Of a DNA stretch of 64,000 nt, positions 53,512 through 62,585 are shown in pieces. Under the pieces are notes generated by a model. The model was not told the origin of the DNA and ran no database searches. It saw only the letters and a list, made by a program, of their open reading frames with translations. The translations under genes were made by a program, and so were the position numbers. Positions within the stretch are counted from its first letter, which is position 1. Each line of letters begins with the position of its first letter. The stretch is from NCBI RefSeq assembly GCF_003946555.1, contig NZ_RHOO01000002.1:1-64000 (forward strand), given 5' to 3'. This DNA comes from Companilactobacillus hulinensis (GTDB lineage: Bacteria; Bacillota; Bacilli; Lactobacillales; Lactobacillaceae).

Positions 53512-53811
53512 TTACTTACTAATGTTTTGTAATTCTGAAACATTGTTTTGCATTTCAGAAATTGAATCTTTGAGCTTTTCAACGTCAGGAGCGATGTCCT
53601 CTGCGTAATTTGATATATCAGATTGTATACCAGAAACAACTTCTGGCACTATGGACATATTGTCTTTTAGTTCAATCAATGTGTCTTTTAAATCTTTTAT
53701 ATTATTGAATAACTTGTTACTATTGAGGGTAGACGTAGTTTTTTGTGATTGAATAATTTGTATCGCTGCACCTGAAATAGTTCCGATTACGAATCCTGCA
53801 AAAAATTTCAT
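53512..53811 (-). CDS. yhaH: YtxH/YhaH-like membrane-anchored protein
   Basis: A 99-residue protein: MKFFAGFVIGTISGAAIQII is a membrane or glycine-zipper helix of YtxH type, followed by long amphipathic coiled-coil helices (LKDTLIELKDNMSIVPEVV; EKLKDSISEMQNNVSELQNI). I chose ATG 53811, with GGAGGG seven bases upstream; the larger open frame overlaps hit and is not supported. It begins one base after the hit stop, so both are one operon. Position between prsA and hit matches Bacillus yhaH. Function unknown. Confidence 0.82.
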   Translation of the reverse strand: MKFFAGFVIGTISGAAIQIIQSQKTTSTLNSNKLFNNIKDLKDTLIELKDNMSIVPEVVSGIQSDISNYAEDIAPDVEKLKDSISEMQNNVSELQNISK

Positions 53812-53812
53812 C

Positions 53813-54241
53813 TTAACCCTCCAAGTTTTGTTTGATCTTATCAGCGCGTTCTTGCAACTCTTCATTTGAAGCTTTGCCAGTATTGTCGCCCCAGTGCATT
53901 GAGAAGTCGTCATCTTTGGAGTAACGAGGTACTAGGTGGAAGTGTGAATGCATGACACTTTGATATGCAATTTCACCATTATTTTGGCAAATATTCATAC
54001 CAATGATGTCGGGATTTGATTCTTTGATTGCACGAGCAATCATGGGAATCTTCTTGAATACTTTTTGAGCTAGTTCTTCATCGTATTCGAAGATGTTTTG
54101 AACATGTTTCTTAGGAACTACCAAAGTGTGTCCAGGAGTTACTTGAGAAATATCGAAGAATGCTTTAATATCGTCATCCTCGTAAATAGTAGTACTAGGA
54201 ATTTCATTATTAATTATTTTGCAAAAAATGCAATCGTCCAT
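53813..54241 (-). CDS. hit: HIT-family hydrolase
   Basis: A 142-residue histidine-triad protein that hydrolyses or transfers nucleotides, such as AMP-linked substrates. It has the zinc-type start DDCIFCKIINNEIP, the helix TPGHTLVVPKKHVQNIFE and the triad VMHSHFHLVPR. ATG 54241 follows AAAGGAG; the upstream ATG at 54283 is not supported. It is divergent from ecsA, the usual Firmicutes arrangement. Confidence 0.96.
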   Translation of the reverse strand: MDDCIFCKIINNEIPSTTIYEDDDIKAFFDISQVTPGHTLVVPKKHVQNIFEYDEELAQKVFKKIPMIARAIKESNPDIIGMNICQNNGEIAYQSVMHSHFHLVPRYSKDDDFSMHWGDNTGKASNEELQERADKIKQNLEG

Positions 54242-54329
54242 ACAAAAATCTCCTTTCAAAAAACATATAATATTAATTAACATGCTATCATAACTAAGAA
54301 ACTAAAAACAGACAATAGGTGGTTTATCC

Positions 54330-55061
54330 ATGACTTTAGAGATAAAAGAATTGACCGGTGGTTACGGTCAAGTTTCAGTATTAAAGAAAGAAACATTTAC
54401 AGTTGAAAATGGTCAAGTTGTCGGACTTATCGGGTTAAATGGTGCCGGTAAATCAACAACTATCAAACACATCATTGGGTTATTAACACCACGTGGCGGT
54501 CAAATCCTCATTGATGGTATGAGTTTACATGATAACGTAGAGGCATATCGTAAAAAGATTGCATATGTTCCCGAAATGCCAATCTTATACCCTGAATTGA
54601 CATTAAGAGAACACATCGATATGACCATTATGGCTTATGGACTTGATCATGATGCCACATGGAATAATGCCAGTGAATTGTTGAAGACATTTAGATTAGA
54701 CAACAAATTAGATTGGTTCCCTCAGAATTTTTCTAAGGGTATGAAACAGAAGGTTATGATTGTTTGTGCCTTCATGACCGATGCAAGACTATTTATTATA
54801 GATGAACCATTTACCGGTCTTGATCCTTTAGCTGTAAATGATTTATTGAATATAGTTGAAGAAAAGAAGCAGGCGGGGTGTTCAGTGTTGATGTCTACCC
54901 ATATTTTGGCAACTGTTCAAAACCATGCCGACAAGTTTGTTCTACTTAATCACGGTCAAGTACGAGCTGATGGAACTCTGGATCAACTAAAAGACAAGTT
55001 TGATATGAAAGATGCTAATCTTGATGATATCTACATTAAGATGTCAAATGAGGACTTATAA
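54330..55061 (+). CDS. ecsA: ABC transporter ATP-binding protein EcsA
   Basis: A 243-residue ATPase. Walker A GLNGAGKST, Q-loop in IAYVPEMPILYPEL, signature FSKGMKQK, Walker B LFIIDEPFTGLDP and switch STHIL are complete. With EcsB it forms the Ecs exporter, which in Bacillus affects protein secretion and intramembrane proteolysis. ATG 54330 follows AGGTGG. The stop overlaps the ecsB start by one base (TAATG). Confidence 0.95.
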   Translation: MTLEIKELTGGYGQVSVLKKETFTVENGQVVGLIGLNGAGKSTTIKHIIGLLTPRGGQILIDGMSLHDNVEAYRKKIAYVPEMPILYPELTLREHIDMTIMAYGLDHDATWNNASELLKTFRLDNKLDWFPQNFSKGMKQKVMIVCAFMTDARLFIIDEPFTGLDPLAVNDLLNIVEEKKQAGCSVLMSTHILATVQNHADKFVLLNHGQVRADGTLDQLKDKFDMKDANLDDIYIKMSNEDL

Positions 55062-56287
55062 TGAGTGAACTTTGGAAAAATAGATTAAGAAGACATCAAC
55101 TTGATCAGTTCAAATATTTAAGATTGATTTTTAATGATAATTTTGTTTTAGCGTTCATTGTTTTAATTGGTGCATTAGGTTTTTGGTATTCAAATTTGCT
55201 TGGAACAATCAAAAACGAATTAGTAATAGGTAAACCAATAGTTATATTATTTCTTCTATTAATTACCCAAGTAGGGAAAGTTGCAACATTATTAGAAGAT
55301 CCAGATAGTACTTTCTTATTAGTAAAAGAAAGAGAGTTTTACCAGTATTTCAAATCTGCAAGAAATTACAGTATTATGTTGCCTGTAGTAGCAATCGTAA
55401 TAGTCAACTTTTTGTTATCACCGTTTGCATTTACAGCAGCGGGGATGAGTATATTTGATATTGTTGTGATTGCGGTTGGACTGGTTTTCTTCAAATTGAC
55501 ATTTCTTAACTTGGAAATGTTCAATATTTATGGGAAAAACCATATTTCTGGTATGAGCTCAAAATTAATTTTTAATATAATACTATTAATTTCACTAGTA
55601 GTTTCTGTATACTTATTTAGTTCGCTTACTTTAATAGTAGGTATCGTAGCTTTTGGATATACGGAATCTCAAAACAAAAAGATATGTAATGCGGGTCAAC
55701 TACAATGGCAACAAGCTATTGCGGATGAGAACCAAAGAATGTTTAGAGTTAAGAGATTCTACAACTTATTTACTGATGTACCAGGCGTTAATAGCAAAAT
55801 CAAACGTCGTAAGTGGCTGGACTTCTTATTTAATGGAATCAAACCAGTTCAAAAGAATACATATTTGTATTTATTCGCACGAGGATTTGTTAGAAATAAT
55901 GAGTATATCGGTTTGTTCTTACGTTTGACAATTATTCAAGCACTGATGCTTGCTTTGATCGACAATTTTTACATTTCCTTAATTGTAGAGATGTTGTTTA
56001 TCTATTTAGTTGGTTTCCAGTTGAAACCGTACTTTAAGGATGTAATGCTTAATATGATGCAAAAATTATATCCGGTATCCAGCAAGGACAAAATTGGCGA
56101 TTTCACCAAATTAAGTGCATTTGTGTTGTGTATTCAATGGGTAGTCAGTGCGATTGCATTGATCTACAAATTTGGATTGAGCATGAATGGATTGATAATT
56201 ATTGCCGCCGGACTTGCGGTATTAGTGTTTGTTAGCTATTTTTATATGCCAAAACAATTGAAAAAATATATAGATGGAGTGTACTAG
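55061..56287 (+). CDS. ecsB: ABC transporter permease EcsB
   Basis: A 408-residue membrane protein with about nine hydrophobic helices of the EcsB family. The N-terminal [20 protein letters not shown] and the central cytoplasmic block [20 protein letters not shown] with [13 protein letters not shown] are conserved features of EcsB. It is translationally coupled to ecsA. ecsC is not present behind it; trmB follows six bases later. Confidence 0.94.
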   Translation: MSELWKNRLRRHQLDQFKYLRLIFNDNFVLAFIVLIGALGFWYSNLLGTIKNELVIGKPIVILFLLLITQVGKVATLLEDPDSTFLLVKEREFYQYFKSARNYSIMLPVVAIVIVNFLLSPFAFTAAGMSIFDIVVIAVGLVFFKLTFLNLEMFNIYGKNHISGMSSKLIFNIILLISLVVSVYLFSSLTLIVGIVAFGYTESQNKKICNAGQLQWQQAIADENQRMFRVKRFYNLFTDVPGVNSKIKRRKWLDFLFNGIKPVQKNTYLYLFARGFVRNNEYIGLFLRLTIIQALMLALIDNFYISLIVEMLFIYLVGFQLKPYFKDVMLNMMQKLYPVSSKDKIGDFTKLSAFVLCIQWVVSAIALIYKFGLSMNGLIIIAAGLAVLVFVSYFYMPKQLKKYIDGVY

Positions 56288-56292
56288 ATTTT

Positions 56293-56937
56293 ATGAGACT
56301 TAGAAACAAACCTTGGGCAAAAGACATGATCAATGACAATTTGGATCTGATTTCAGTTCAGCCTGAGAATATGGCCGGTAAATGGCAGGATAGATTTGAA
56401 AAAAAACAACCACTATTTCTTGAACTAGGTTCAGGAAAGGGTGGCTTTATTACTGAACTAGCTAAGCAAAACCCTCAGAATAACTACATTGCGATGGAAG
56501 TTCAAGAAGGAGCAATTGCTTTGCTACTAAAAAAACAAGTTGAGAATAAGCTTCCCAACTTGCAATTGTTATTAGCCAATGGTGCTAATTTATTTGATTT
56601 ATTCGCGGAAGATGAGATTACTGGTATGTATCTCAATTTTTCTGATCCGTGGCCAAAGACTCGTCATGAGAAGCGTCGTTTGACATATAAGTCATTCTTA
56701 GAGCAATACAAATATGTATTGAACAAGGATGGATACATTCAATTTAAGACAGATAACCAAGGATTATTCGAATATTCACTTATAAGTATGAATAACTTTG
56801 GTATGAAGTTCGAAGAGATTTCTTTGGATCTGCATAATGACGAAGCTTTGAATGAACACAATATTCCGACTGAATATGAAGAAAAATTCAGTAAAAAAGG
56901 CTTCAGGATTAATTACCTGAAAGCCAGTTTTGAATAG
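56293..56937 (+). CDS. trmB: tRNA (guanine-N7-)-methyltransferase
   Basis: A 214-residue class I SAM-dependent methyltransferase that makes m7G46 in tRNA. The SAM loop is [11 protein letters not shown], and the family-specific [18 protein letters not shown] block, with catalytic Asp, and [13 protein letters not shown] are intact. ATG 56293 is five bases after the ecsB stop; its ribosome binding site (GGAG) lies within ecsB at a rather long distance. Co-transcribed with ecsAB. Confidence 0.97.
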   Translation: MRLRNKPWAKDMINDNLDLISVQPENMAGKWQDRFEKKQPLFLELGSGKGGFITELAKQNPQNNYIAMEVQEGAIALLLKKQVENKLPNLQLLLANGANLFDLFAEDEITGMYLNFSDPWPKTRHEKRRLTYKSFLEQYKYVLNKDGYIQFKTDNQGLFEYSLISMNNFGMKFEEISLDLHNDEALNEHNIPTEYEEKFSKKGFRINYLKASFE

Positions 56938-56947
56938 TTATATTGAA

Positions 56948-57262
56948 TTATTGAACCTTTTTAATGTTTAGTAGTTCGCCTGTTACAGCGTCGGCGATGA
57001 AGTGGTATTGAGCAACATCGAAGTCGTCCATAGTTGTAACGCCGCCAACGATGCCCCAAGAAGCTTGTCCATTAACATTTACGCGTTGGTAGAAAGGTTC
57101 AACCCATGAGCCGATAACTTTACTATCCTCGCCAAGAACAGATTTAACTTTAGCAATGATCTTCTCACTATCTAGGTGATGCTTTACTAAAACTGTAGCA
57201 GCAGCTCCTGCAACAAGTGCTGTACCTACAACTAGTACTGAACCGATACCTTTTTTACTCAT
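56948..57262 (-). CDS. Small exported protein, PepSY-like
   Basis: A 104-residue protein with an N-terminal hydrophobic helix (IGSVLVVGTALVAGAAATVL) and a single small domain: a helix EKIIAKVKSVLGEDSKVIGS followed by strands WGIVGGVTTM and YHFIADAVTGELLNI. The pattern of a helix then a sheet ending in TGE(L/V) resembles PepSY domains. The protein is probably anchored outside the membrane. ATG 57262 follows AAGGAGTG. Function unknown. Confidence 0.75.
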   Translation of the reverse strand: MSKKGIGSVLVVGTALVAGAAATVLVKHHLDSEKIIAKVKSVLGEDSKVIGSWVEPFYQRVNVNGQASWGIVGGVTTMDDFDVAQYHFIADAVTGELLNIKKVQ

Positions 57263-57394
57263 AATAAAATCACTCCTTGATGTTTGTTTTAATCATATAT
57301 TAACACTATTATATATTAATTCCCTAGCTAAGAACATTTAAATTGACCCATTGGTCAAGAAAAAGTATCTTAATAAGGAGAGGTGAAATAAATT

Positions 57395-57721
57395 ATGAAA
57401 AATTTTGAAGATTATAATGTAGAAGATTGGCATCAAGTTACTAAAGAAGGCAAGTTTATTTTGTTCTTCCACGCTGACTGGTGCCCAGATTGTAAGTTTA
57501 TTGAACCTAAACTTCCTGAACTTGAAGCTGAATACTCAGATTTTGAATGGATAAGCTTTAATCGTGATAATAATATGGAAATTGCTCAAGAATTGGAAAT
57601 TATGGGAATTCCTAGCTTTGTTATCATTGAAAATGGCAAAGAAATTGGTAGACTAGTAAATAAAGATCGTAAAACTAAAGAAGAAGTTGAGACCTTTATT
57701 AACTCTGTAGTTAACAAATAA
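57395..57721 (+). CDS. ytpP: Thioredoxin-like protein YtpP
   Basis: A 108-residue thioredoxin-fold protein with the active site ADWCPDCKFIEP (CPDC rather than CGPC) near residues 27-38 and the cis-Pro in MGIPSFVII. It probably reduces disulfides in the cytoplasm; YtpP in Bacillus is a redox partner linked to bacillithiol. ATG 57395 follows AAGGAGAGG. ytpR follows after 17 bp, the same order as in Bacillus. Confidence 0.92.
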   Translation: MKNFEDYNVEDWHQVTKEGKFILFFHADWCPDCKFIEPKLPELEAEYSDFEWISFNRDNNMEIAQELEIMGIPSFVIIENGKEIGRLVNKDRKTKEEVETFINSVVNK

Positions 57722-57738
57722 ATTTGAGTGAGGAAATA

Positions 57739-58371
57739 ATGCTATTAAGTTTTTATAATCCAGATGTCCTAGGCGACATTTTAATCGTTGAGCTAGCAGA
57801 TGATGCTGGTGTTACACAAGCAGTAGAAAAAAAAGACAGCATTGTAAGAATTTATAATGATGAAACTAATGAAGCCATTGGTTTCAATTTTTTTGGTCTA
57901 GCCAAGGAACTAGGATTGGACACTAAGGGACAAGTATTCCTTAATGCCGATCAAGTTGCAGTGCTTAACCAAAAACTTTCTGCAGCCGGTTTTTCCAACA
58001 AATTAGAAGCTGATGACAAGCCTAAGTTTGTTATCGGTCATGTTGATGAGATGAAGGAACATCCCGATTCAGATCACTTGCACATTACACAAACTGATGT
58101 TGGCTTAGATAAGCCAGTTCAAATCGTCTGTGGTGCACCAAACATTGAACAAGGCCAATTAGTTGTAGTAGCATTACCAGGTGCAGTTATGCCTACTGGT
58201 AGTGAAATTTGGCCAGGTGAACTACGTGGAGTAGATAGTTATGGAATGATTTGTTCTGCTAAAGAACTTGGAATTCCTAATGCACCTAAGAAGCGTGGTA
58301 TTTTGGTGCTTGAACAAGGCGTTGCTGGACAAGCATTTGATTTTGATAAAGCAGAAAAAATGTTCGATTAG
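57739..58371 (+). CDS. ytpR: tRNA-binding-domain protein YtpR
   Basis: A 210-residue protein with an N-terminal DUF4479 part ([13 protein letters not shown]) and a C-terminal EMAP/tRNA-binding OB domain: [20 protein letters not shown] followed by [20 protein letters not shown] and [13 protein letters not shown], as in the PheT N-terminal domain. Likely a stand-alone tRNA or RNA-binding protein. ATG 57739 has GAGG five bases upstream; the TTG at 57724 does not. Between ytpP and murC. Confidence 0.93.
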   Translation: MLLSFYNPDVLGDILIVELADDAGVTQAVEKKDSIVRIYNDETNEAIGFNFFGLAKELGLDTKGQVFLNADQVAVLNQKLSAAGFSNKLEADDKPKFVIGHVDEMKEHPDSDHLHITQTDVGLDKPVQIVCGAPNIEQGQLVVVALPGAVMPTGSEIWPGELRGVDSYGMICSAKELGIPNAPKKRGILVLEQGVAGQAFDFDKAEKMFD

Positions 58372-58379
58372 GAGTAATC

Positions 58380-59714
58380 ATGAAAGAAAATACAGTCTAT
58401 CATTTCGTTGGTATTAAAGGTACAGGGATGAGCGCATTGGCACTTATCTTAAAAGATTTAGGATATGAAGTTCAAGGTTCAGATATTGATAAATACACAT
58501 TTACACAAAGAGGACTTGAACAAGCTGGCATCAAGATCATGCCTTTTGATGAAGAAAATATTCATGAAGGTTTAACAATTATTAAGGGTAATGCTTTTGA
58601 TGACGATCAAGTTGAAATCAAAAAAGCTAATGACATGCATTTGCCTGTTGTTACATATCCACAAATGGTTGGTAAATTAGTTTCTGAATATACTTCAATT
58701 GGTATTGCTGGATCTCACGGTAAAACAAGTACAACTGGTCTTTTAGCACATACTTTAAGTGGTATTGCCAAGACATCATACTTAATTGGTGATGGTACAG
58801 GTAAGGGTGTTAAGGACGCTAAGTTCTTCGTTTTTGAAGCTGATGAATATCGTCGTCACTTCTTAGACTACTCACCAGATTACTTGATCATCACAAATAT
58901 TGACTTTGATCACCCAGATTACTTCTTTGGTGGCATTAATGATGTTGTTGATGCCTTTGAGTCAGAATCTCGTAAGACTAAGAAGGGTATCTTCATCTGG
59001 GGTGAAGATAAGCATGCTAAGTCTATCAAGGCTGATGTTCCAATCTATTATTATGGATTAGATGAATCAGATGATATCCGTGCCACAAACATCAATAGAA
59101 CCGTTAAGGGTTCATCATTTGATGTAACTATTAAGGGTGAGAATATCGGTAATTTCGAGATTCCTCTATATGGTGAACACAATGTTCTTAATTCACTTGC
59201 TGTAATCGGTGTTGGTCACATGGAACATCTTGACCATGCCTTGATCAACAAGGAATTACAAACATTCAGTGGTGTTAAGAGACGTTTCAGTGAGAAAAAA
59301 GTTGCTGACATGGTTATCATTGATGACTATGCTCATCATCCACAGGAAATTAAGGCAACAATCGATGCCGCAAGACAAAAGTATCCTGACCGCGAAGTAG
59401 TAGCTGTATTCCAACCACATACTTACACAAGAACACTTGCCTTAATGGATGACTTTGCTAAGTCATTGGATCTTGCTGATGAGGTTTACTTAACAAGTAT
59501 CTTCGGTTCAATCCGTGAAAAGCACGGAGATATTACAAGTAAAGACTTAGGTGACAAGATTCATAAGGGTGGACAAGTTCTAAAACTTGAAGATATGTCA
59601 CCATTATTGGATTACCATAATGCTGTTATTATCTTCATGGGTGCTGGAGATGTTCAAAAGTATGAAACTGCTTATGAACAAGTTTTGAGTAACTTAAATC
59701 CTAATCAACAATAA
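58380..59714 (+). CDS. murC: UDP-N-acetylmuramate-L-alanine ligase
   Basis: A 444-residue Mur ligase that adds L-alanine to UDP-MurNAc in peptidoglycan precursor synthesis. Rossmann motif [17 protein letters not shown] loop [16 protein letters not shown], the central [19 protein letters not shown] and the C-terminal [10 protein letters not shown] are all intact. ATG 58380 follows AGGAGT by three to five bases. It ends the ytpP-ytpR-murC unit and is followed by a terminator. Confidence 0.98.
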   Translation: MKENTVYHFVGIKGTGMSALALILKDLGYEVQGSDIDKYTFTQRGLEQAGIKIMPFDEENIHEGLTIIKGNAFDDDQVEIKKANDMHLPVVTYPQMVGKLVSEYTSIGIAGSHGKTSTTGLLAHTLSGIAKTSYLIGDGTGKGVKDAKFFVFEADEYRRHFLDYSPDYLIITNIDFDHPDYFFGGINDVVDAFESESRKTKKGIFIWGEDKHAKSIKADVPIYYYGLDESDDIRATNINRTVKGSSFDVTIKGENIGNFEIPLYGEHNVLNSLAVIGVGHMEHLDHALINKELQTFSGVKRRFSEKKVADMVIIDDYAHHPQEIKATIDAARQKYPDREVVAVFQPHTYTRTLALMDDFAKSLDLADEVYLTSIFGSIREKHGDITSKDLGDKIHKGGQVLKLEDMSPLLDYHNAVIIFMGAGDVQKYETAYEQVLSNLNPNQQ

Positions 59715-59726
59715 AATAAAGATTAT

Positions 59727-59763
59727 ATAGCGACTGTCATTAATGATAGCCGCTATTTTTTTT
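59727..59763 (+). terminator. murC terminator
   Basis: ATAGCGACTGTCAT ta ATGATAGCCGCTAT with two wobble or mismatch pairs, then eight T. Confidence 0.88.
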
Positions 59764-59771
59764 GATCTAAT

Positions 59772-59800
59772 TTGCCAACAAGTAAAATTTCACGTATCAT
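59772..59800 (+). promoter_or_regulatory. Promoter of the MFS leader-peptide transcript
   Basis: TTGCCA (59772-59777), exactly 17 bases, TATCAT (59795-59800). A transcript would start near 59807, leaving a leader of about 112 nt before the MFS gene. Confidence 0.65.
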
Positions 59801-59834
59801 ACAACTCATATTGTAAAGAAATTAGGTGAAAACT

Positions 59835-59900
59835 GTGGACATGTGTAACATCATGGTTTGTGTCCCAGCAAACGGAAAAGGACGTTTTTCAGCAGAGTAA
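59835..59900 (+). CDS. Leader peptide of the MFS efflux gene
   Basis: AGGTGA (59824-59829) is five bases before GTG 59835, which opens a 21-residue frame (MDMCNIMVCVPANGKGRFSA then E) ending in TAA 59898-59900. ATG 59841 in the same frame is an alternative. Codons for GRFS (59880-59890) form the left arm of the hairpin that covers the MFS start, so translation of the leader would open or reshape that hairpin. This is the geometry of leader peptides of inducible resistance genes. Which drug might stall a ribosome here is unknown. Confidence 0.6.
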   Translation: MDMCNIMVCVPANGKGRFSAE

Positions 59901-59931
59901 TATATTTAGGAGAAAAAAATGAAAAACGTCC
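59880..59931 (+). promoter_or_regulatory. Start-sequestering hairpin (translational attenuator)
   Basis: GGACGTTTTTC (59880-59890) pairs perfectly with GAAAAACGTCC (59921-59931). The right arm is the first codons of the MFS gene, and the AGGAG (59908-59912) and AT of its start codon lie in the loop. A competing hairpin GAAAA (59875-59879)/TTTTC (59886-59890) uses the same left arm, so two exclusive folds are possible. Confidence 0.65.
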
Positions 59932-61112
59932 GTAAAAATGTACCATCATTATTATTAATTATTGTATTAGTAGGATTTCCTCAAATAAGTGAATCCATAT
60001 TTACACCAGTATTACCTAGCATTAGTAAGAATATGAATATAAGCGCATCATCGTCACAACTCACTATGAGTATATATTTCGTTGCATTTGCTATAGGTGT
60101 TTTGTTTTGGGGAAGATTATCTGATTGCGTCGGTAGAAGACCAGCCATGCTTTGGGGAATCGCCGTATACTTAATTGGGAATATTGGTCTATTGATTAGT
60201 CCTAGTTTTGGTTTGTTGTTGGCATCCAGATTTATCGAAGCTTTTGGTGCAAGTGTTGGTTCAGTTGTAACTCAAACAATTATGAGAGAAAGTTTTGAGG
60301 GAATCACTGGTGCCAAGGTGTTCTCAAAGGTTGAAGCCGCAATGGCACTGTCCCCAGCTTTTGGTCCACTTATTGGCGGGGTAGTGCAAACATATCTGGG
60401 ATATAAAAATGTATTCAGTACGCTGATTGTTATGGCTGTCCTTGTATTGTTGTATTCGTTCTACAGGCTACCCGAAACACAAGATATTAGTGTGAAAGAG
60501 AATATTCCCTTGATCAAGGTTACTATCATTCTCATCAAAGATCCTGTGGTATGGTCATATGGAATTTTAATAGGCGGGATAAATGGTATTTTATTCGGTT
60601 ACTATTCAGAAGCACCGTTTATATTTATCAAGCATTTTGGGTATACTTCTATTCAATATGGCAGTTTGGGGATGACTCTTGCTCTGGCAAGTATCATTGG
60701 AGCTGTACTGGTTAACTATTTGGTCAATTTTTTAAGATCTGAAACGATAGCATTGAGTGGCTTGATATTCAGTACTTTAGCTAGTTTGTTATTGATAGCC
60801 AGTTTACAATTTGATAAATCAATATTTGTCATAATTGGATTTTTTATGATATTCGTTGGGTTGAACACAACTTTACCAATTGCACTTAATTTGGCTTTAA
60901 AAGGTTATGAAGATGTCATTGGAAGTGCTAGTGGAATATTCAGCTTTGGATATTATTTAATTGTCAGTTTATTAACGTACATCATTAGTATTATGCATAA
61001 TGGAACGATTAAGAGCCTACCGCTGTTTGTTCTAGGTACTTGTTTGATAATGTTAATAAGTTATATATTTGTTTATTTGAGAAGGGTTGATGAAAAAGTT
61101 TTAGACGATTAA
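59919..61112 (+). CDS. MFS drug efflux transporter (Bcr/CflA-like)
   Basis: A 397-residue transporter with 12 membrane helices of the DHA1 drug:proton antiporter family. Motif A is WGRLSDCVGRRPAMLWG after helix 2, there is a motif-B-like Arg in LASRFIEAFGASVGSVV, and LSPAFGPLIGGVVQTYLGYK carries motif C. This pattern fits Bcr/CflA exporters. ATG 59919 follows AGGAG. Expression is probably controlled by the upstream leader peptide and hairpin. Substrates unknown. Confidence 0.92.
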   Translation: MKNVRKNVPSLLLIIVLVGFPQISESIFTPVLPSISKNMNISASSSQLTMSIYFVAFAIGVLFWGRLSDCVGRRPAMLWGIAVYLIGNIGLLISPSFGLLLASRFIEAFGASVGSVVTQTIMRESFEGITGAKVFSKVEAAMALSPAFGPLIGGVVQTYLGYKNVFSTLIVMAVLVLLYSFYRLPETQDISVKENIPLIKVTIILIKDPVVWSYGILIGGINGILFGYYSEAPFIFIKHFGYTSIQYGSLGMTLALASIIGAVLVNYLVNFLRSETIALSGLIFSTLASLLLIASLQFDKSIFVIIGFFMIFVGLNTTLPIALNLALKGYEDVIGSASGIFSFGYYLIVSLLTYIISIMHNGTIKSLPLFVLGTCLIMLISYIFVYLRRVDEKVLDD

Positions 61113-61152
61113 AAATAGGGAATACCGTTAAATGCGGTATTCCCTATTTTTA
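61111..61152. terminator. Bidirectional terminator
   Basis: A 17-bp perfect stem, AAAAATAGGGAATACCG (61111-61127) with its complement at 61135-61151; it serves the MFS gene and the minus-strand transporter. Confidence 0.92.
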
Positions 61153-61161
61153 TTTTCAAAT

Positions 61162-62349
61162 TTAAATTAATTTTAAAAATACAGATGCAATAATGACAGA
61201 TGCCATTGATACGGTGGCAAACCCACCAACTAACATCTTAGGTAACATATTTTGTGTGAGATACTCTTCTTCCTTTTCATTTTCAGCAACTGTATGACAA
61301 ACTTCGGTTGTTAAAATGAAGTCGGCTGGGAATCCAAATAGGGCGGTTAATGAGCAGGCAAATGCCATTGCTCTATTCATACCAAATGGTTTAGCCAACA
61401 CAAATGATGCTAAGAACATTCCAAGAATCCCAAGTACGATCAATGTAAGGATTTGGACGATGATTCCTGCAATGATATCTGGTGTGGTAAGGCTCAGTTG
61501 AGCAAAGATGTATGCAAGTAAACCATACATTAACCAGTTGAATACTCCAGCACGTGTCAAAGCGTTATCTTCCAAAAATCCAATTTGATGGGCGATAACT
61601 CCTAGAATCAAACAGATAACGTTGGCGTTGACTGCACCGTTCATTAATCCTGCCAACCAATTGCCAAGTAGAGCCACTAAGGCGACTCTAACGATGATGA
61701 AAATTGGTGATTGATATTGCTCTGGTAAATTCAATATACGTTTATTGGTATCAAGTGATGCGCCGACACCAGTCATTTTTGGAGCATTTGGATCGAGTTT
61801 TCCTTTGCCACTACGGAATTCTTCAGCTAATCTGTGGCCTTCTTTTCTGAGAAGTAGGGATGTTAATGGATAACCGATGAATGAATGCAGAATAAACATT
61901 GATACTGGTAATGCTACTAGCGATGTTATTCCGGCGGTCTTTAATCCGTTGGTCATAAGTAAGGCGGCAACTAGTCCTCCGGTAAGTGGTGGAATTGCGG
62001 CAACTACTGTATGCCAGTCAAAGATTAAAGTTCCAACTGTAAGTGTGAGAACCAATGTACCAATAACCCCTAAGATGGCAATGCACACTGCCTTCCACTG
62101 ATTCAATAGTTCTTTAAGACTCATAAGTGTTCCAAGGTGGACAAGCAACAATGAAATACCAATTCCAATGAATGATGTGTTGAATGATGCTTTAGCAACA
62201 ATATCCTTTGGAAGAATGGTCCAGAATCCAATGGTGAATAGGACCGCTGTGATGAAGATAGATGGGATAAATGCTTTGGTAGCGGCTGAGATCCAGTCAC
62301 CAATTAGCATGAATACCATAACAATAGTAAAAGCAATAATGTATTCCAT
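61162..62349 (-). CDS. Polytopic membrane protein, putative Na+/glutamate symporter-like
   Basis: A 395-residue protein with about 11 membrane helices. Gly-rich hairpin segments (PPLTGGLVAALLMTNGLKTA and a second one around ALFGFPADFILTTEVCH) occur in the two halves, as in inverted-repeat symporters of the GltS type, but the similarity is general and the substrate is uncertain. ATG 62349 is ten bases after GGGGG; the upstream open frame is not supported. It is divergent from the amidohydrolase genes and shares an operator-like region, so it may import their substrate. Confidence 0.72.
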   Translation of the reverse strand: MEYIIAFTIVMVFMLIGDWISAATKAFIPSIFITAVLFTIGFWTILPKDIVAKASFNTSFIGIGISLLLVHLGTLMSLKELLNQWKAVCIAILGVIGTLVLTLTVGTLIFDWHTVVAAIPPLTGGLVAALLMTNGLKTAGITSLVALPVSMFILHSFIGYPLTSLLLRKEGHRLAEEFRSGKGKLDPNAPKMTGVGASLDTNKRILNLPEQYQSPIFIIVRVALVALLGNWLAGLMNGAVNANVICLILGVIAHQIGFLEDNALTRAGVFNWLMYGLLAYIFAQLSLTTPDIIAGIIVQILTLIVLGILGMFLASFVLAKPFGMNRAMAFACSLTALFGFPADFILTTEVCHTVAENEKEEEYLTQNMLPKMLVGGFATVSMASVIIASVFLKLI

Positions 62350-62390
62350 AAATGAAATGCCCCCTGTGTGTTTATAACTAAATCTTAGAT

Positions 62391-62426
62391 AAAGATTAGA
62401 AATAAACTTAATCTTTTCTAATCTTT
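62391..62426. promoter_or_regulatory. Inverted-repeat operator in the divergent region
   Basis: AAAGATTAGAAA (62391-62402) and TTTCTAATCTTT (62415-62426) form a perfect 12-bp inverted repeat with a 12-base centre. Related AATCTT hexamers occur beside it (62380-62385 and within the centre). It lies 42 bp before the minus-strand transporter start. Confidence 0.6.
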
Positions 62427-62528
62427 GTGTCAATAATTAATGTGAATTTTACCTTTATATGTGGCAGAAATGCCGTCAAATATATAAAATCACTGTTCAC
62501 AACAATATATAGAAATTTTAATTTATTA

Positions 62529-62557
62529 TTGACAATAATTAGAAAGAATCTTAGAAT
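62529..62557 (+). promoter_or_regulatory. Promoter of the amidohydrolase genes
   Basis: TTGACA (62529-62534), 17 bases, TAGAAT (62552-62557). The spacer contains TTAGAAAGAATCTTAGAA, similar to the operator half-sites at 62391. Confidence 0.75.
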
Positions 62558-62585
62558 TTTAATCAATAATTCAGGAGGCATGATT

